From: Phoronis australis
Taxonomy: Eukaryota; Phoronida; Phoronidae
Assembly: GCA_002633005.1 (NCBI GenBank)
Contig: NMRA01000134.1
Span: 721,012 to 785,011, forward strand
Direction: 5' to 3'
DNA: 64,000 bases
Each line of letters opens with the position of its first letter. Positions within the stretch are counted from its first letter, which is position 1. Under the pieces are notes generated by a model. That model had not been told where the DNA came from. It was given only the letters and a program-made list of their open reading frames with translations, and did not search any database. The position numbers were made by a program, and so were the translations under genes. Shown here piece after piece: positions 50,401 through 62,400 of the stretch.

Positions 50401-53400
50401 TTACCACTAGTAACTGACTATAGTACTCAAGTCAAAGGATCCCGACGTCAGGATACCCGCATGCAAATTGGAGATCGGTGATTTACAAGTGAGAGAACAC
50501 GAGAGAAAAATTTCACTAAATTAAAATATTGTTTTTATGGAAATTATGCGTCTTATTTTTCATAGCGTATAAATTTCGGTGCATTATGCCCTTTGCTGAA
50601 CATGCGATTGTTGCGCGTGATCATTTAAGTATTCTATTTTCACGTTCGATGACGTCAGTCGCTGAGTGGTGTAGTGGTAAAGTTGGCAACTCGAAACTCT
50701 CGAGGCCCGGGTTCGAATCTGGCCTCGGTTTCCCGCCAAATTGTTATCTTACTAGTGAGATAACTTTATGGGTTATTACACGGTTGTATCTGCCATTCAA
50801 GGCTTACATTGTGGTATAAATATACATATACATATACATATACATATCCACATGTGTGTGTGCGTGTGTGTGTGTGTCTGTACGTGCGTGCATGTGTGCG
50901 AACGTGTGTGTGTGTGTTTGTGAGCCTATTATGCCATCCGTGTCCGCTACTGTACCTCCAAAACCCTGGATGGATGTTCATGAAATTTTACAGGCATCTT
51001 CCTTGGGACATCCTGAGCAACTTCGGTGGATTTGTCCACCACTGTGCCTCATTGTGGCTTTTTTTTCATTTTGACCTGTGTCTTCGGTTTCTTTACAGAT
51101 GTTTGTGAATTCTGGCAAATACTATTAGAGGAGAGTACAACTGATGTGTATTTTGGAACAAATTTGACTACTGCGGGTCTCCTTGTGACCTCCTAGTGGC
51201 CTTTCTGTTGTTTTTTTGTACTTTGTTGACTGTATCCCTATTCCCCAAACTTCTTCAAGAATCATGATGAAATGTGGCAGGCATGTTCCTATTAAGGATA
51301 GAATTTCTGACTTCCTTTGCACCCCTTAAATGCACTAGTATTGCTCCCTTTAGGGTTAAAATAACGATCATCTCTTATATCTGTGCTGTTTTCGATATAC
51401 GCAGTGCATGCTCTTGTTGATTGCCATGTTTACAATTATATTTTACAAATAGGCCATTTCAACTGAGAATTGATTTCTTTATGAAGCAATGAACCCAACC
51501 TGAGGCCTGTAGGGTGGATTTTTCATGGTGGATTGCGTATGATAATTGCAGAGAGATAACTTTAACCTCAGATTTTAGATAATGCTCTGATGAGCATCCA
51601 TGGTTATGAAGAACCAGAAGCCCCCGCCCCCTTATAGCCGCCAACAATTTTGCGTTGGGTTCCCCTGTTGAACTGTGAATATTCTGCACCACTGATGAAG
51701 GCATGAACCTAACGTAAACATAATTAAATTATCCAAAAAAGAAGGTGATTTCTGAAGTGCTGCTGTTGCAGTAGAGTTTGACTCGACAAGAATGTTTGGA
51801 GCGAAGGTTTTTTTGCTTGGTCTTCAGTTGATTATAATGGACAATTTCCTTGTTGGATATCAGGCAGCCATTCTTGGAGCATTGCCAAGTGTTCTTGGAG
51901 CACTGCCAGGTATTGGCTGGATCCTTCTGGAAAGTGTGAAACACTGTCCTAGTGCAATATGGTTTTTAATCAAAGCTTAAACCTGGGAACACGTCAGGAA
52001 ACCACAAAGAAATTAAATCGGCACTCAAAGCCAAAATGACGTCACTACCTGTTATCAATTCACTAATTTAGCCGTTGGGGTGCAAGATCCACATGCTGGC
52101 ATAGTGCAGAAGTTACCTCTCAATCCTCATTTAGCAATCCTAAATATAAAAAGGCTGTCAAAAGTGGCAAAGCATTCCTTTAACTGTATCGAGCATTTTC
52201 ATTCACCTATGAAATGTGGGTGCCTATTGTCGGCATCTTATCTGGCATCCAGTTTCTGCTCAATATCTCAAAAACCCTTTGTCAGATTTTGATGAAATTT
52301 TGCACAAGGGTGTAGGGTATCACTGGGGTAATGCATGTCACTTTTCAATCTGCAGCTCTCCTTGGAGCCAGGGTAGGGGGCTCTGTCAGTAGGTTTTGAA
52401 ATCATTTATCAATCTGCTTGTAACGTTTGTAATAAACTGGTTCATTTCCTGTTTTTTTTTACTATCATACCATACATTAATAGCATCTGAATGTGTGTTA
52501 AACTTTAAGCATTAGTTTCTTAGAGAACGTTCAGAAGAACGTCAAACATTACTTTAATAAAGAATTTTGTATAACATCAAGAGATCAATATTCATCTCCA
52601 TAACACAATAAAGTTTCTAATACTTGATTTAATGTCTTCACTTCAAAATTTTTGCCTAATTCTATTTTTTTTAAACTTCAGAGCCTTATTATTGTAACTA
52701 ATGAACTTCTGATATTTTGAGGCCAATGTTCTCAATTTTTGTGCTAGAGTGTTTTTGATTCTTTTAATTTTATTTCCTTGTATTTGAAAAACTGTTTATT
52801 TACCTGTTTAATCTACTTTGCTTGGGGTATGCGACGAGCTATGTTGCAGAGCAAAAAGATGAGGATTGTGAAATAATAATAATAAAAGCAAAAACAAAAA
52901 ATTAAGAAAAGGCTGAAGTCCTAACAGAATGTAAAATAGAAATACAAAAACTGACGCTCAGGATAGAAGGTGGGAAAGTACTGAGAAAAAAGAGTAGAGT
53001 TCTTGTAGACGATGACGTTAGGTGACTGAACAAAGGAAACATGAGTGACCAATCTGGTGTCGAGTACAGAAGTGTATGAATACAAAAGTAGAACCGGAGG
53101 ATATAAATAGAGATGAGTAATGAATTTAAAGGTTGATATGAAAAATAAGAATGACATATCAAAAAATGAAGATAAATGCATTTAACGAGTTAAATTTAAC
53201 TTGATCTATTTTGCCCAGGATATATGTCGAGCTGAGTAAAACGTGGCGAGGATTTTAAAATACTGTGACGTAAGTAAAAAGAAATAAAGAAGACTGCAAC
53301 ATGGGTATGGAAAAAATGCCATGATGGTAGTATGGGAATACTGACATGGCTCATTACCCGGGCAATAACAAATGGAGACTATGTACAGGAATAACACGCT

Positions 53401-56400
53401 AAAAATGAAATTACGTAGTAAGATACAATGTTAACTATGAAACCCGACTCGAGACTAGAGATTTTGAAAAGGCTGCTGTAACAGGCCTATGGGGTGCAGG
53501 CTGCGATGACAGACCTCGGCAGGGGAGGAGGTAGGCTGCAACAACAGACCTGATCTGAGGGAGGAAAGAAACAACGATAGGCCGTAGTTGGAGGAGGCTG
53601 AAAAGGGAAAAAAGGGGAAGCTGGAAATACATACTCTACGGGAGGTGTGGGATACAAGGTTAAAAGGAAAAAGAATACAAGCAGATGTAGTGTTTCAGTG
53701 CATCAGATTTCCAATGACCCATGTGCTGGATCACTAGTTCAGGAATGCCACGGCTCGATGCTGACATGGCTGCACCAAAGAGAAAGCTATGGGACTAATA
53801 AGACTTGGTGTTGAGGCCTGTAAAGTAAACTACTTTGATTAGTTAACATGGACTTGAAGCAGGCACAGGTAACCAGGATACAAATGTAAGACTGAAGAGT
53901 GGAATTTAAGGGCCAGTGAAGCCCTGAGCAGTCGCAGGTTACGCCTCCAAGAGGTGTGGTGGGGTGGGCGCCAAAGGATGGGCTGAAGCCAGCAAGATAC
54001 CGTAAACGTTCGGGTTAACGCCCTGGGCGGTTAAATTGGCAAACCTAAAAAATCGGGGGTGGATGGTTAATTAGACATGGGCGCTTAAACGTGAAATTTC
54101 AAGAAGTCCAGGGTGGGCGGTTAACCGAACATGGCGCTTATTACGACAGACAACCGCCGTGGGCGGTTAATCTTACCTCGTGATCTAAGTCCCCACACCA
54201 CAGATCGACGTACTCGGAACGCGTAGCACTTTTCAAAGCGCTTTATCGTCATGCCGCCAAATGACGGTAATCACTTCATAACAGCGGATGATCCCAACAA
54301 AGGTTCTGTTGCCCTCAGATTAGTCATTCTTAATTAAATTTAAAAATTTGTTGAGTAATAGACCCCTGCCATTCTGCAGTCTTGTTAGTTTGTTAGAACT
54401 GTAGTGCGCAGACGACCAGTGACCACGCAGCGCTCCACTTGGATTGCAAGCGGTGACACTGCAAAAGAGTGCGCGCGTGTAAGCTTCACGTGTTGCAGAG
54501 GTCACAGCTGACATCAAGGTTACAGTCCCGTGCCAGCTTTCAAGTTCAGAGTCAGATACTGTTTTAAAATTAGTTGTAATAAAGTCAGGTGTTTTTTTGT
54601 GTTTGAGATGTTTATAGTCGACACTCTTGACTCAGTAACATTTTTACTTCCCGTTGTGCGAAACATGCTCGGCACAGAAGTAAGACAAGAATCGGAGGGG
54701 GGGTAAGCGGACATGAGCCAGACGTAAATCACGAAGAAAAGTTTGAACCACGGCATAAATATGTGATAAAACATCACAAAACAGCGATGTTTCAATTCAT
54801 TCTTAAACGACCACCTTACCCAACTTTGTGGTGGAAAACACATTTATTTTACATGCAAGATGTCCAGATTATATCCTATTATAATATCACCTACACTATT
54901 GCACTGCGTCACTGGTCGGTCCCGCTGTTTGTGCGCATTGTCCCGGCAGGCAATCTTGACTTGGAAAGGCCGTCAAGTAATATAACTGCTTCTTTCAATA
55001 TGCGTCTTGTTTTTAATGGCTAAAGATAGCGGCGGGATTCAGCACGTACGTAGGGCCTACGTATGAGTAACCTGTCAATCACGTGTTGATGTCAAGGTAA
55101 CATGCACTCAGTGTGGGAACTTACGCGTGTGCAGCACTACAAAGTTACACATCAAAAGAGAACAGCGGCAATCCTAAGTAAAAGAAACCGGCGTGATGCT
55201 GTACTTTTAAGCTGTTATTAGGAAAGACTTAGTGCTTTACGATATTCCTCCGTTCCAATGCCTCCCAAAACTGCGATGTCAAGTCTGCCCGACTTCGGTA
55301 TTTTCCGGCTCGATGTTCCCTAGGCCCAATTGTGCCATGCCCGTAGCTAGCTGCGTGCATCTCCTACCAACTATCGCCAATTTTCAGTCAGTCTGTGTTG
55401 TAGATATTTCAGGCTCGAATGGTAAGAATTTTGTTCAGGATGAAACTGGCCAATGTAGAAACAAAATTATTTTGGATAGCTAAAAAGGGAATATGGAAGC
55501 GATAATTCTCGCTGCAGAGTCAGGCGGGGGTTGACGCAAGAAATCATAGTAAAGAACAGCCAGCAACCTTATTTAAATCTGCTAACGCCTTGAGTTTGAC
55601 TGAGATGCAATAACCTAAAAACAAAATTTGACTAGAAGTTTTTTATTACTTCAAGATGATAAACAAACATACAGTGAAATATTGCCAACCTTTGAACTCA
55701 GAAATCGAGAGGCAGCAAATCGGTAACCCAGTGAGGCACACTTTCCCTTTGGTCGCCACATATCCTCGATAACCTGGCAATAACATTCGTCAAAATAGGG
55801 AGAATTTGACATCTTTCCGTGAGTTATGGGAATTAATTCTTCAAAATACGAGAGCTTCCCACCTAAAGAGAATTTGGAGGGTTGGCAAAACCATTGTCAC
55901 ATTTCTCTGGCCAGATTATTTCGAATATATGTTTTATCTAGTGCACTGCAGACGGAAACTCAGCGTGGCAGACAGCGTCGCTGAAAGCGGAGGTATTGAC
56001 GCTGGCGGGGTTTGGGAAGAAAATAAATGACAAAAACGTTCAAGTGTTATATTTTGAACTAAGTCCATGACCCGGGACAATAATTCGTTACTTGTATTGT
56101 AATTGACATTGTCAACCCGCCGTCCCGGAGGCCCAGCGTCGTTTGCGCTGGTTGTGATCATCATCTGTATCTAAAAGTCGGGAATGCGCGTTTCCTAACA
56201 CTGGGCGCTAAATCTTAAAAAGTCGGGGATAGGCGCTTAACCGAGAGGTGGGCGCTTAACTGGAAATCTTCAAAAATTGCAGAGGGGCGGTTAACCGAGC
56301 AGTGGACGGTTAAATCGAAAATCCACTTAAAGTAGGGGGTGGGCGGTCAACTGAGCATGGGCGTTAATCCGGACGTTTACGATACGTAAAGATTATTGGC

Positions 56401-59400
56401 TGAAGGGTCAAGACTGGGGAGCTGTGGAGATGTAGGCAGGCTTTGGTGGATGTACGAGAGGTGGAGGGTGATGTAAGAGAGTGAAGGATCTTTGGAAATT
56501 TAGCTTTTCCTGCTCTGACTTGATTAGGTGCATAAGAACAGAAGGAATCTGGCACTCTTTGAAATTAAATCAATACACAGGTTGTTTATCACTTCTTAGT
56601 ATTTTGTATGGCCATGTTGTTAGCACTCTTCATTTGGTAATCCATTTCCGTTGTGCTCACATTGGTACTCACTATTCATGCAAGCTGACAGGATGTTGTT
56701 AACACGATACCAACTAGGCTGGAAGCAAAACTGACAAGTCCATGTAACTGCAAGGAAATATATTGTGAGTGACAATGACTAAAGTATGATATTAACGTTT
56801 GACTAACTTTCTGACCAATTAAACTGGTCGCCCATTTCGTGTTTAAGGTTATGCAGGGTAATAGAAATATGTCCAAATTTGGTTAACTTGGGAACATCAC
56901 ATCTCATAAATGGCTGATGTGATTCAGATGAAACTGTCAGATACTAGGCTTTATGCATTCTTGGAAATGCTGTTTGTGAGACAAATCTTGCGCTAACATT
57001 TGGGGTTTTGTTACCCTAACACCTCAGCGATCCTAAGCCAGACTGACTACCCCATCCTGATCGATTGACAAATTTTAATTAAAATGCTTGTGGCTCTTCT
57101 AATTCATCGAATTTGAAAAATCAAAGATTGCTACTGTTTAATTTTTGATTTTAAAAACGGTCACGTTGGCCGTTTGTCTTATTTATTGTTTTGTTTTTTT
57201 AATTTGAAACTCCTAAGCTAAACAGGCAAGTTGGGTTACGACCACAATTATCTCATCCAGCACGTTCAGCCAAGCGCATGAATAGCGACGCTCACTTCAA
57301 TCCTTGACGGTGCCATCAAGCCTTTGATATGCTGAGAACTTCGCTGAATACTCTGGGGTAAACAGTGCATGCTTTCACGTTCACTTGTGTGCAATATTTG
57401 CTTAAAGTAGGAATTGCTTTTAAAATGTTGCAATTCTGGATGATGGTCTATCAAAAATGATATTTTTTTATTGCCCATCATTCCAGAGATTATTATTTTA
57501 TCTTTATGTTATTTGTACACTCATATTTCTGTACCTTATCAGTCATAGTCACCTTATATCGCCTATACACGGTTTCCTTTGTATCTCTGGAAACTGAGCT
57601 TGCGACGCACCTATTATTTTCGGGACATATTCAAAACATAAATGATATTTCACTCGTTAAATATATTTATGTGAGAATATGGACTCGTCCCACTTATACC
57701 CCCATCTTGACTGGTCCATTAACCCCTTGTGTAGATTCGCATGCGGTCCTCCTGCACTTGAGGCACTAGGACATTTTATTTCCAGCCTCACTATTGGTTT
57801 GTTTGTGTTACTGCCACGAGTTTGGTCAGCTCCTGGCTCCCATAGGCTGATGATTGTCACGTGTCATAGGGCTCCTTTGTTCTTAGTAAAGTTATATTTC
57901 CTGCCATCAGTACTTCGCTTTGGCAGCACTTAGGTTCGAGTCTAATCTCTCATTTTTTTCCCACCCTCTACCACCCTCTCCTTTGGGTAGTTCCTCTTAC
58001 CTGAGTGCTGGTGCTTTTTATTGCCCATCTTTCCAGAGATTATTGTTTTATATTTCTGTACCTTATCAGTCATAATAAATGACCTATCTCCTATACACGA
58101 TCTCCTTTGTATCTCTGGAAAGGGAGCTTCGATGCACCTATTATTTTCGGGACATATTCCGAACATAAATAGGATTTTTTTTTGATTCTTAGGAAAAATC
58201 TGGGAGTTACACAAAATGATATTTTAGAAAACTGTTACAACTGCATTTTTTAGATCTCATCTTAAAGATTTGACAACTAAAATTTCACGATAAATTTGTG
58301 AAGATTATGATTCATCCAGGTATTGTATATGACTATGAATATTTCAGCCAGACGTACTAATAGCAGTTAAAACCTTACATTGCACAATCACAACTGCTCC
58401 ATTCTTAAGTTTTAAGTGATATAGGTACCGTACAATATTCATAAGTAGTCTTATAAAATTTTGTTATATTTTTCGTGCCCTTGTTTTGCAATTGACGTAC
58501 CTATTTGCTAAATTTTTAAAAGATCCATGGTAGCGTGACCCAGTCTAGGACTCAACCCAGTTAAAGGCAGATTGGTAAAAAGTTAAAACTGAATATTTAT
58601 TTGGTTAACACAGAGTGGTCATTAACGTCACACATGTTAATGACTTCAGTTGCTTTAAGCATTTGACTGGTAAAGTCTCACATATTTGCTGATGTGAATG
58701 CTAATTTACGATGTTAATCTAAGTACTTCAGCTGGTAAACCAGTTCTATCTTACTTACCGTAATCGTTCGGGTTAACGCCCTGGGCGGTTAAATTGGCGA
58801 ATCCAAAAAATCGGGGATGGGCGGTTAACTGAGCATGGGCGTTAACCCGAACGATTATGGTAAGTTCAATAAATCCTTGGAAAGTTTGCTGTTTAAGTTT
58901 CTCTCCTACAGCATTCCACATTCAATTCGTGTTTTGTCTTTTCTCTCACAACAGTATTGTCTCATATTGTCTTTTCGTTGTCGACTCACTTGGTTCCAAT
59001 AGAGGTCTCGCTCAGCTTTCTGGTGATGCAAATTGTGCAACACCACTAGCCATATCACGAGCTGTGCTGTAACCGGAGAATAAATGAGTGTTGTTGAAAG
59101 GCGGTAAATGAACAAGTACGCAAGCCATGTGCTCAACGGATTTCAAGTTGAGGCCGCTAACTTTTAATTGGTAATGTTTCAAGTGTCACCAAATAAATGT
59201 TTCCTTGATTATTGCTAGAGAATGCAATTTAGACATGTGTTTTTTTTGTAACTGGATCAATACATTTAATTTATGCCGCGATCAATATAATATACTTGCT
59301 CAAAACTGAAACGTGATTGTTGAACTGTTGTACTTGTGAGATTTTACCGTAGCATTGAATTGGTGAAATGTTTTCATGCACACAGAAATGAAAGTTTGTA

Positions 59401-62400
59401 ATGCTGTGATGTTTTACAAGGAATCAATAACTATGCCACTCATCCACTAGGTATGATAGGAAGCTGCAAACATGTACTAAAATACACAGTGTAAATGTGT
59501 AATTACCGTAGATTTGTTTGATGTCATGTCATAGGTGGGTGTAGTGAGTTGTTTACCCCAGCAACGAAGGTAAAATTCCTGGAACTCGTCATTCCACTTG
59601 TGTGGTAGTAAGCAATAAAAGACTAAGTGTGGTGTACCGAGTCAGTTGATGCCAAGAGTTCACTGACGTCTCGTCATGATTCTCAGAATTACATTAGTAG
59701 TTCTTAATATTCTGGCAATTCGTGACTAGTTGTTTTCTGTTTCTTTCTGTAAAATAGGGATTTTTCTTCACAAAGGAAATCTTCATCTAAAGGGCCTTTC
59801 ATACTTAAGTAAATGTTTTGCAGAGTTGCGGTCTGTATGAATGCTTCACTTTAATCCTGGATCAAACCTAACAGCACCAGTTTCGTAACATCAATGCTGA
59901 TCTTCGGTTTTATAGAAGTTATGGGCAAGGCCCACGTTTATCCGATCATCAGCAAAAGGCAATGTCGTTATTGAGATATATAAATATTTTGCTCAAATAG
60001 CGACCAGTCAAATAAAAAAAGTCAGTTTTATGTCACTATTTGACATTAGATATATTCTGACTGCTCACATGGTGTCCACGCTGTACAAAGAGCTAAGGTG
60101 AAGGTCACCTTATGGGTCAGCGGTACCTTAATGGCAATAACTTATTTCCTCTTCCAACCTACACTTTGGGTATGGGAACAAGACAAGGTCATAACTTCAA
60201 TGACAACATTTAGTTCGATATCCATTTCCTGCTGCAACCAGTTTGAACAGTTCTATGTAAAGTTTGCTTTTAACGAACAACTACACAAAATTCCGTGTGC
60301 ATAGGCACGAGTGTGCATGTGTTGGTTGTGGATATTGGTCATGTGGTACAGGAATGAATGGGAAAAGTATGATGAATTGTTTTGTTGTTTTGTTTGGCGC
60401 CTTGTAATGGTGTATTTGTTAAAAACACCAATTTGTGTGGATTGCTTCGATTTAGCTTGTTCTTGTGGTTGCAGCAACCGAATGGGTTAATTTGTAAGTA
60501 GATTGAGGTACTGCATACTGATGCATTTCTCAAAATCAACCACTGGGAATGTTCAATTAATATTTTATTTTCCAATCAGTCAGAATATTGGTATGTCACT
60601 TCATTCTCTTAACCAATGAGAAGCCATGTTACATGATCAATCATCAATGCTTCGTAGCAATAAGAAGACTGTGTAGTGGGCATAGAGATTGCCTTCTATT
60701 GTTGTTTTATTTTTATGAATCATGTTCTTAGTCAAAGTAGGTTGTCTTATTGAAAAAAGTTTTTTCATGGCCTCAGTTAAGGTATGTTTATTAGTAAAAT
60801 CATCTTATCAGAGACCCGAGATTTAAAAGTTCAGAATACAGTTCGAAACGTTCGAACTTTTAAATCTCTGGTCTCTGAGTAAGTTGATTTTACTATACTG
60901 CTGGTCCTGCACTCTAATGTTCAGAGCTGGTCCTGCAGGCTATTGTTCAAAATGCTTGCCAGTCTATTGGTAAAGCACACTGTGCTTAATATCTGCTTCC
61001 TTAATTGTCCTTTTCAGTTCATCTGGGATGACCATCAACGGCTCCATACCGTTGGACAGCGCCCCTGGACGCCAGCTGAATAGTGGGGACCCAGTCATTT
61101 ACGATGTTGCATTAAACCATGATGGCACAGTTCTCTACTCTGTGTGCGGGAGTATCATACGAACATGGGACCTCAGGAAGTGAGTTCAGGGTTTACCGAG
61201 TATAGGTATATGGGGTTAGTGACTGAAATGCCATAAGGTCAGGATGGGAGGTCAAAGTGTGTAACGTAGAATTACTGAAGTCTCGGACTATATTGTCAGG
61301 GTGTGTAATGTAGAACTACTGAAGTCTTGAGCTATATTGTCATGAGGTATAATGTAGAACAACTGAAGTCTCAGGTTACATTGTCATTGAAGCTAGTTTA
61401 CAATGTTCAACTGCAGAAAGGTGGCGAATGCCGTAACTAATTCCATTAGAACTGCCATGATCAGCTTTTTCCTCGTCAGGTTTTTGGCTGTTGGTAAACT
61501 GAGTGGGGGACACACATCAGCTGTAATGGTACTGGCAGCGGACAGACATGGCGACAAGAATGTGTTGGTGTCTGGTGGGAAGGATCACTATGTAAAGGTA
61601 TGATTTGGGCCTGTTGTATCATTACATGGAGCATGTATCTTGATGGTCGGGTGGTGTAGGTATAGTGTTCTGCACTTGATATCCAATCTCCAAACTGACT
61701 CAAGTTCCTGACAAACTATTTTTGATATTTTGTGTTCTATTCTCAACTCGTATGGCGGTTGATTTTGTGCTGGGGTTGCATGACGGGTTCATGGTTTTGC
61801 TTAATTAATAACCCCTACCAAGCTACAAACTCAAGTTCAGACTCCACATTACAAGTTCAAATTCAAGTGTAAGTCTGGTGTTTGTGTTATCAAGTGCAAG
61901 CTTTGATTATATATTGATCTACATGAACCATACTGTACTGGAGCATATGGTCAGGGTTACTTTTCTTAAGTTGATGCCCAAGTGGAATTGTAGGTTCATA
62001 TGTAGGTGAGGTCGAGTGATTAGTGATTTGTTTTCCTTTGCACTGATATCTACCAAGTTCTTTGCAGGACATGTAATTTGGCAAATAAGTTACTGCTACA
62101 CGCAGACATCGTGAAGCACCAACCCTGTTTCAGATGGATTTGACCTACGTTGCGCACCCTAGTGGCTTTTGTATTGTTTCTGTGTTTTTGTTCTGTTCTT
62201 CCGTATCTTCCAAACCTCTTGACAAATGATGGTGAGATGTGACTGGTGCATTCCTGTAGAGGAGAGGAGTTCTGACTTTGCACCCTTTAGAGGCTTATTA
62301 CTAAGTTAACTGGCATTCCTTGGAATGTTTAAAATAATGATTATCCCTAATTGTATCTGGGCTGTTTGCGCTGCACATGGTGGGCACATATGAATGCTCC

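Larger units (their letters stand above)
47411..61017. other. Intron 27 (13.6 kb), no gene recognised
   Basis: Exons 27 and 28 join in phase across it. It holds a large minisatellite with an inserted MITE, a strong hairpin, a tRNA-like sequence, a 2.4-kb TIR element, a 106-bp relative of that element, and a pair of direct repeats. Open frames are short and without similarity. 51420-53990 and 58870-60780 show nothing I can name. Confidence 0.7.

Noticed and set aside
50529-50819. 96-codon open frame over the tRNA-like stretch
   Set aside because: No splice or similarity support; it crosses the tRNA-like sequence and ends beside microsatellite DNA.
54763-55483. Short open frames inside the 2.4-kb TIR element as a transposase
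   Set aside because: They are under 90 codons each, on different frames, with no recognisable transposase motif.
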